This document shows, one piece after another, positions 59,467 to 64,000 of a stretch of DNA of 64,000 bases. A program made the position numbers and the translations under genes. The notes beneath the pieces were generated by a model that made no database searches, was not told the origin of the DNA, and saw nothing but the letters and a program-made list of their open reading frames with translations. Every line of letters begins with the position of its first letter. Position 1 is the stretch's first letter. The DNA is from Glycomyces arizonensis DSM 44726 (GTDB lineage Bacteria > Actinomycetota > Actinomycetes > Mycobacteriales > Micromonosporaceae): assembly GCF_000482705.1 (NCBI RefSeq), contig NZ_AXWO01000001.1, forward strand, positions 1-64,000, read 5' to 3'.

Positions 59467-59949
59467 TCACAGCGTCAGTGCGACGATCAGGCAGGCGAGG
59501 GCGACGGTGCACAGAACGGTGCGGATGTTGTGCCAGCGCCCCCACCTCGCCTCGTCGAAGCGCTCGCGCGCGGCCGCGACGTCGATCCGGTCGGGGTCGC
59601 CCGCGGCCTTGAGCGCGTCGTTGAGCGGGATGTTGACGCGGACGGTGAAGACGAAGGACAGCAGGTAGAGCACGAACGCCGCGGCCGTCCACAGTAGTGC
59701 GGCGCGGTGCTCGGCTCCGAGGTGGAGCAGGCCCGCGGCCGCGGTGAGCAGCAGGGCGCCGGTGAAGACCGAGACGAACGGCGGCCTGACGATCGCCCGG
59801 TCCATCGCCTGGAAGGCGGCCACGAAGGTCCGGTCGTCGGTGCGGGCCAGCCCCGGCATGACCGAGACGGCCCAGCCGAAGAAGACTCCGGCGATCAGTC
59901 CGACGCTGACCGTCGCCAGCGCCAGCGCCACCACTCGAAGCGTCTCCAT
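59467..59949 (-). CDS. DUF1772 four-helix membrane protein
   Basis: 160 residues from ATG at 59949, with GAGGA upstream. Four hydrophobic helices with the family pattern FFGWAVSVMPGLARTDDRTF, then FTVRVNIPLNDAL and ARWGRWHNIRT. DUF1772 (anthrone oxygenase-like) proteins are membrane proteins, some implicated in polyketide oxidation; function here is not known. Ends 12 bases from the convergent pectate lyase. A short-chain dehydrogenase gene precedes it by 98 bases on the same strand. Confidence 0.85.
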   Translation of the reverse strand: METLRVVALALATVSVGLIAGVFFGWAVSVMPGLARTDDRTFVAAFQAMDRAIVRPPFVSVFTGALLLTAAAGLLHLGAEHRAALLWTAAAFVLYLLSFVFTVRVNIPLNDALKAAGDPDRIDVAAARERFDEARWGRWHNIRTVLCTVALACLIVALTL

Positions 59950-60047
59950 TGCGGTGTCCTCTCGTCAATGTCCGTCGGTGCAGGGTTGTCGGGGCAGGGC
60001 CGCCGGTGCGGTCGCGTCCATCATGGCAGCGGGGTCCGACAGCCGCT

Positions 60048-60902
60048 CTAGCGGCCGATCGAGATGCCGGTGAGGGCCTCCGAGCGCTCCCAGAGCCGCT
60101 TGGCGAGCTCGCCGTCGTTGGCTTGGGGGTTCTTGGGAGCCTCGCGTTCGAGGCGGTGGAAGTAGGCGCCGTTGACGGCGTGCGGGTCGGCGAGGGCGGC
60201 GAGGTGGACGAGCGGCTCGGCGCCCTGGTCGGGCGTGGCGAAGAGGCGCTTGGCGAGCCTGGTGCGCATGAGGCGGCGCGTCACCGGGTTGTCGCGGGCG
60301 ACCTCGGTGGCGACCGCGCCGGGGTGGAAGGCGGTGGCGGTGATGCCGGTGCCCGCCGTGCGGTGGGCGAGTTCGCGGGTGAACAGGACGGTGGCGAGCT
60401 TGGAGGCGGCATAGGCGGCCGCGATGCTGTACCGGCGCCGTTCGCCGTCGAGGTCGTCGAGCTCGATGCGCCCGGCGCGGTAGGCCATGGAGCCGGTCGA
60501 GACGACGCGGGCCTCGGGGGCCTCGGCCAGGCGGTCGAGCAGGAGCCCGGTGAGCAGGAACGGCGCGAGGTGGTTGACCTGGAAGGTCGTCTCGTGGCCG
60601 TCGGCGGTGGTCCTGCGGCTGGTGAACAGGCCGCCCGCGTTGTTGGCGAGGACGTCGATCCGCTCGTAGGAGGCGAGCAGTTCGCGCGCGAGGGCGCGGA
60701 CGTCGTCGAGGCGCGCGAAGTCGGCGAGGTGGGCCCGGGCGCCGATCGACTCGGCCACGGCGGCGGTCCGCTCCGGCGAGCGCCCGACGACGGCGACGGT
60801 GGCGCCGAGGGCGGCGAGGCGCCGGGCCGCGGCCGCGCCGATTCCGGCGCTGGCCCCGGTCACCACGATGGTCTTGCCCGACAGGTCGACTGCTGCGGTC
60901 AT
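60048..60902 (-). CDS. Short-chain dehydrogenase/reductase
   Basis: 284 residues from ATG at 60902, with GGAG 8 bases upstream (ATG at 60911 also possible). Rossmann fold with TGASAGIG at 15-22, NNAGG near 85, the active-site YAASK near 163 and a Ser (STGSMAYR) before it. Resembles the retinol dehydrogenase/WWOX-like subgroup often annotated only as SDR. NAD(P)-dependent oxidoreduction of an unknown alcohol or ketone. Same strand as the DUF1772 gene. Confidence 0.9.
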   Translation of the reverse strand: MTAAVDLSGKTIVVTGASAGIGAAAARRLAALGATVAVVGRSPERTAAVAESIGARAHLADFARLDDVRALARELLASYERIDVLANNAGGLFTSRRTTADGHETTFQVNHLAPFLLTGLLLDRLAEAPEARVVSTGSMAYRAGRIELDDLDGERRRYSIAAAYAASKLATVLFTRELAHRTAGTGITATAFHPGAVATEVARDNPVTRRLMRTRLAKRLFATPDQGAEPLVHLAALADPHAVNGAYFHRLEREAPKNPQANDGELAKRLWERSEALTGISIGR

Positions 60903-60973
60903 GGCATCCACTCCATGGATTCGACGCTACGTGCAGTCGGCGGCGATTTGGCCCCAATCGGCGCGGAGGCCGG

Positions 60974-61792
60974 TCACCGGCGCGGGTCGCGGCATTCGAG
61001 GATGCCGGTGTGGACGGTCATTCGGAACAGGTCCTCGGTGGCGAAGTGGCGTTCCAGGTCGGCCTCGATATGGGCCATCACGCGCTCGAAGTCGCCCGGC
61101 TCCATGTCGACGAACGAGGCCGTGGAACGGAAGGCCGCCACCAGCGGGCCGGGTTCGGGCAGCTCGATGACGCCCGGGAGGTCGTGCAGCCGCACCGAGG
61201 CGAAGCGCTCGGACAGCATCGCCTGCGCCGTTTCCTGGGAGAAGTGGTCCAGGACGACGCGGTACGGACCTTCCGACTCGGCGCCGAGCGCCTCGCGGGT
61301 CGCCTGGCGCCAGAGCGCGGCGTACTCGGGCCGGTCGTCGGAGGCGAGCGTGGAGGTGAACAGCGTGCCGCCCGGGGCGAGGACGCGTTCGAGCTCGTCG
61401 AGGGCGGTCTGGAGGTCGGGCACGTGGTAGAGCATGTGCATCGCCAGGACCGCGTCGGCCGAGCCGGACTCGAACGGCAGATCGCACACGTCGGCCAGGA
61501 CGGTCGGCTTGGGGAGGGCATCGAGCATGCCAGGCGAGAGGTCGACGCCGATCACCTCGGCGCCGGGGAACGCCTCCCGAAGGCGGCTGAGGTACCTGCC
61601 GCTGCCGCAGCCGACGTCGAGGATGCGCTTCGGTTCGGCGCCGATGCGGTCGATGACCATGCCCGGCATGTCGACCTGTGGGCGCCGGTAGGAGAAGATT
61701 CCCTCCCGAGCCTTGAGGTTCCCCGATCCCTCCCGGTAGTTCTCGCCGGACTGGAACCGCCGCTTCGTGTCCTGTTCCCGCTGATCGCTCAT
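60974..61792 (-). CDS. Class I SAM-dependent methyltransferase
   Basis: 272 residues from ATG at 61792, with AGGAG close upstream. Motif I ILDVGCGSGRYLSRL at about 57-71, acidic loop EVIGVDLSPGML, and DAVLAMHMLYHVPDLQTALD typical of ubiE/methyltransf_11-type enzymes. Substrate unknown. Cytoplasmic. Lies 71 bases upstream of the short-chain dehydrogenase gene on the same strand and could share its transcript. Confidence 0.9.
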   Translation of the reverse strand: MSDQREQDTKRRFQSGENYREGSGNLKAREGIFSYRRPQVDMPGMVIDRIGAEPKRILDVGCGSGRYLSRLREAFPGAEVIGVDLSPGMLDALPKPTVLADVCDLPFESGSADAVLAMHMLYHVPDLQTALDELERVLAPGGTLFTSTLASDDRPEYAALWRQATREALGAESEGPYRVVLDHFSQETAQAMLSERFASVRLHDLPGVIELPEPGPLVAAFRSTASFVDMEPGDFERVMAHIEADLERHFATEDLFRMTVHTGILECRDPRR

Positions 61793-61884
61793 CGCGCTCC
61801 TCGCCGCTCGGTGCTCGACCCGCCGGGCGGCGGGTCGGGCCTCACAGGCTAGCGGACGATCCGCATTGGAGGGAATGACGATCG

Positions 61885-63444
61885 TCACTGCAACCGTTCG
61901 AACAGTTCGCGCAGGTCCTTGGGCGAGTATGAGACGTTCTGCTTGTTCTCGAAGCCGCCGTAGAAGGTCAGGTAGTACGGGCATTCCCCGCCGAGCTCGA
62001 CCGAGTAGCGCTCGATCCGCTCGCCGGTCTTGAGCTCGTAGGCCTCGACGGTGAACTCGTTGGCGTAGAAGCGGACCGACCCGAGGTAGTCGCCGGTGCC
62101 GACCTCCTCGTACTCGCAGGACTCGATGAAGCTGCCGCGCTCGGGCCCCTCGACGCAGACGACCAGCACCGTCTCGTCGACGGCGTTGGTCGTCCAGGAG
62201 CCGGGGAGGTCGGCCTCGCTGTCGAGGCCGAACAGCCACATCGGGTTCGTCCCGCCCTCGTCGTAGGGCTCGGCGGCCCGGTAGGGGGCCGGGGAGCCGC
62301 AGTAGTCGCCGCCCGAGAGGAGGCCCGAGACGTGCTCGCGCTCGATCGCGGTCTCCACCTGCTCGAGCTCGGCCGCCGCCTCGGGGGCGAGCTCGTGATC
62401 GGGGAAGTCGGCGAGGAACTGCCCGTACAGGTCCTGCGCGGCGTCGAGCATGCCTCCTTCGAACTGCTCACGCGCGCAGCCCAGCAGCACCGGCGGGACC
62501 TGGTCGCCCACGGCGGCCACGGGCTCGTCGAGCTCGGGGTGTCCCCAGTGCTCGTTGAACAGCCAGTCGTGGACGGCCTTGACCTCGCACGCTTCTTCGG
62601 CTTGGTGGTCGGCGAGGTTCTCCAGGAAGCCCTCGACGACCTCGCGCGCGGCCGCCGACTGGTCCGGCGAGGCGTCCAGGGTCGATGCCAGCACGTCGAA
62701 GGCGGATCGCACGATGCCGATGCTCCACTCGTTCAGCGGCGCCAGAGCGCCCCGCAGGAGCCGGTCGGCCCGGGCGGGCCCGGCGCCCTCCCACAGTGCC
62801 CCAGGCTGCTCCATGTAGGACTGGAGGGTCTCGGCGGACTCGAGGGGGTCGTCCCTGTCGAAGGCGGCCAGCAGGAGCTCGCACGCCTCGTCGTTCTCGG
62901 CGGCGGCGCGCACCACCGCCGCGTCGGCCACGCGGTGCGTCGCGTCCAGGCTCGCCGTGGCGGCCGTCGCGCCCTCGCAGTCGCCGTCGCGGTGCGCCGC
63001 CTCGGCGGCCTCCATGATCTGCGCGCCGTCGAAGCGGATCCCGACGACGGCCATCGCCATCAGGCATACCACCGCTCCGGCGAAGACGCGGCCGCGCCGC
63101 CGCGCCTCGGGTTCGTGGAGGTCGACCAGCGGCGCTTCGGGAGCCCGCCCGCGCTCCGGCCGGACGAGCCAGAACGTGTGCAGCATCGTCGCGATCCACC
63201 AGGCCGCCAAGACGATCCGCCACCACGGGCTCTGCGGGGAGGCCGCGACGAAGGCGACGAGCCAGATCGTCACCACCAGCGTCATGGCGGCCGCTCTCCT
63301 GCGGCCCAGCAGCAGATAGCCGATGCCCAGCAGCGTGGCGTTCCCGATCAGCGCCGCGAAGGGGTCGCCGTGGAGCTCGCGGCGGCGCTTCGGTTTCGGC
63401 GGCTCGAAGTAGTGCGGATCTTCCAGGGAGGCATGGGGGTACAT
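61885..63444 (-). CDS. Multi-TM protein with TPR-like external domain, unknown
   Basis: 519 residues from ATG at 63444 (AGGAG upstream). Cytoplasmic basic N-terminus (EPPKPKRRRELHGDPFAAL), three or four membrane helices between about 30 and 135, then a large acidic domain. The first half of that domain is helical, with TPR-like repeats (AAEAAHRDGDCEGATAATAS, MLDAAQDLYGQFLADFPDHE); the last 150 residues are beta-rich with Cys (CGSPAPYRA, VVCVEGPERG, SCEYEEVGTG). No family recognised. Probably displayed outside the membrane. Confidence 0.7.
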   Translation of the reverse strand: MYPHASLEDPHYFEPPKPKRRRELHGDPFAALIGNATLLGIGYLLLGRRRAAAMTLVVTIWLVAFVAASPQSPWWRIVLAAWWIATMLHTFWLVRPERGRAPEAPLVDLHEPEARRRGRVFAGAVVCLMAMAVVGIRFDGAQIMEAAEAAHRDGDCEGATAATASLDATHRVADAAVVRAAAENDEACELLLAAFDRDDPLESAETLQSYMEQPGALWEGAGPARADRLLRGALAPLNEWSIGIVRSAFDVLASTLDASPDQSAAAREVVEGFLENLADHQAEEACEVKAVHDWLFNEHWGHPELDEPVAAVGDQVPPVLLGCAREQFEGGMLDAAQDLYGQFLADFPDHELAPEAAAELEQVETAIEREHVSGLLSGGDYCGSPAPYRAAEPYDEGGTNPMWLFGLDSEADLPGSWTTNAVDETVLVVCVEGPERGSFIESCEYEEVGTGDYLGSVRFYANEFTVEAYELKTGERIERYSVELGGECPYYLTFYGGFENKQNVSYSPKDLRELFERLQ

Positions 63445-63617
63445 GGCGGCGCTCCTATGTGCGGGCTCGACGAGAAGTGAAGCACGGATCATCCGGGACC
63501 GGTCCCGCGATACGGGCGCGAGGGCGCCGCCGCGGCGTTCGGCCGCGGTCGCCGCAGCCGGTGAGGCCGCGTACGCTCTAAGCGACCAGCCGGCGCCGTT
63601 CAGAAAAGAGGCCTCTC

Positions 63618-64000
63618 ATGCCCATGCTCGAAATCCGCCGGCACAGCAAGCGCGACGGCGCCGAGGCAGTGCACCTCTCGCAGGCCGGCATCGAGCTCGC
63701 GCGCTGGGCCGGAACGCTGATGGGGCCCTTCGAGGTCGTGGCCGCCAGCGTCGCGCCGCGCACGCGCGAGACGGCGATCGCGATGGGCTTCGCCGTCAGC
63801 GTCGAGCTGCCCACGCTCAAGAACGTCAGCGAGTTCATGGTCGAGTCGCAGCGGGCCGCGCACGATGTGGGCGAGCCGTTCACCCGTCTGGCGCGGCTGG
63901 TCAACGGCCGAGGGGCGGTGCACGACTACTCGCACGCGACGGCGGCGCAGTGGCGGCATCTGATGGCGCCGCTCGGGCCGGGCGACGCCGGGTTGGTCAT
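63618..64000 (+). CDS. Histidine phosphatase family protein (partial, runs off the window)
   Basis: 127 residues visible from ATG at 63618 (AGAGG upstream); the frame is open at the window end. MPMLEIRRHSKRDG has the RHG-like motif RRH, the phospho-acceptor His, and APRTRETAIAMG is the usual second Arg/Glu block of the family. Phosphoglycerate-mutase-like phosphatases dephosphorylate sugars, proteins or nucleotides. Divergent from the multi-TM gene at 63444. Confidence 0.82.
   Translation, partial: MPMLEIRRHSKRDGAEAVHLSQAGIELARWAGTLMGPFEVVAASVAPRTRETAIAMGFAVSVELPTLKNVSEFMVESQRAAHDVGEPFTRLARLVNGRGAVHDYSHATAAQWRHLMAPLGPGDAGLV

Noticed and set aside
1-64000. tRNA or rRNA genes, including as integration sites of the island
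   Set aside because: I saw no cloverleaf-like T-loop and acceptor combination; a tRNAscan run would settle it.

Overview
The window is GC-rich, densely coded DNA with actinobacterial features: GTG/TTG starts, GTGA/ATGA stop-start overlaps, DUF397 and XRE/DUF5753 pairs, a PF04672-type methyltransferase, CBM2 and CBM13 secreted hydrolases, and an LPXTG wall protein. Together these suggest a saprophytic filamentous actinomycete, perhaps near Glycomyces or Micromonosporales. The genus is a guess.

Layout. 0-2.8 kb: a secreted CBM2 protein with an HExxH motif and a DUF4349 lipoprotein. 2.9-7.8 kb: a single-chain DUF262/HNH nuclease with a RAMA-like C-terminus, a small zinc-ribbon membrane protein, and a UvrD-type helicase with a RelE/ParE-like N-terminus. 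7.9-29.8 kb: a class 1 DISARM phage-defence system split into two minus-strand blocks. drmA-drmB-drmC lie at 7.9-14.1 kb and drmD-drmMI at 22.4-29.8 kb. The 8.3 kb between them holds two small unknown genes, a secreted protein, a Nudix hydrolase, an acyl-CoA dehydrogenase/hexapeptide transferase pair with a divergent XRE-type regulator, and a DUF397/XRE-DUF5753 pair.

30-39.4 kb: an LPXTG protein, a DEDD exonuclease with BRCT, a secreted paralogue of the 15.7 kb protein, an ECF sigma factor with a membrane beta-propeller partner, a run of three genes (excisionase-like DNA-binding protein, membrane-anchored Hsp70, 39-residue membrane protein), and a CE1-type esterase with CBM2. 40.1-43.0 kb: two related IS5-type transposases in opposite orientation around AT-richer gene remnants. 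43.0-46.4 kb: fdhD and an FdhF/YdeP-type molybdopterin oxidoreductase, separated by a very AT-rich block of GGTTATA/TATAACC repeats. The same repeat type recurs at 55.1-55.3 kb.

46.5-64 kb: a site-2-protease-like fragment without HExxH, a membrane-anchored CBM2-like protein, a VOC protein, divergent GH3 and GH74 glycosidases for beta-glucan/xyloglucan, two unknown genes, a PF04672 methyltransferase, tandem GT4 glycosyltransferases, a PL1 pectate lyase with CBM13, a DUF1772 protein, a short-chain dehydrogenase, a class I methyltransferase, a multi-TM protein, and the start of a histidine phosphatase.

How it fits together. The polysaccharide genes (22-1749, 38049-39392, 48525-52970, 57955-59454) form a scattered plant-cell-wall degradation set. 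The 3-30 kb stretch is a defence island: DISARM methylation plus two helicases, a PLD-like protein and DrmB, flanked by a modification-dependent-type nuclease candidate and a second helicase. No tRNA, rRNA or CRISPR array was recognised.
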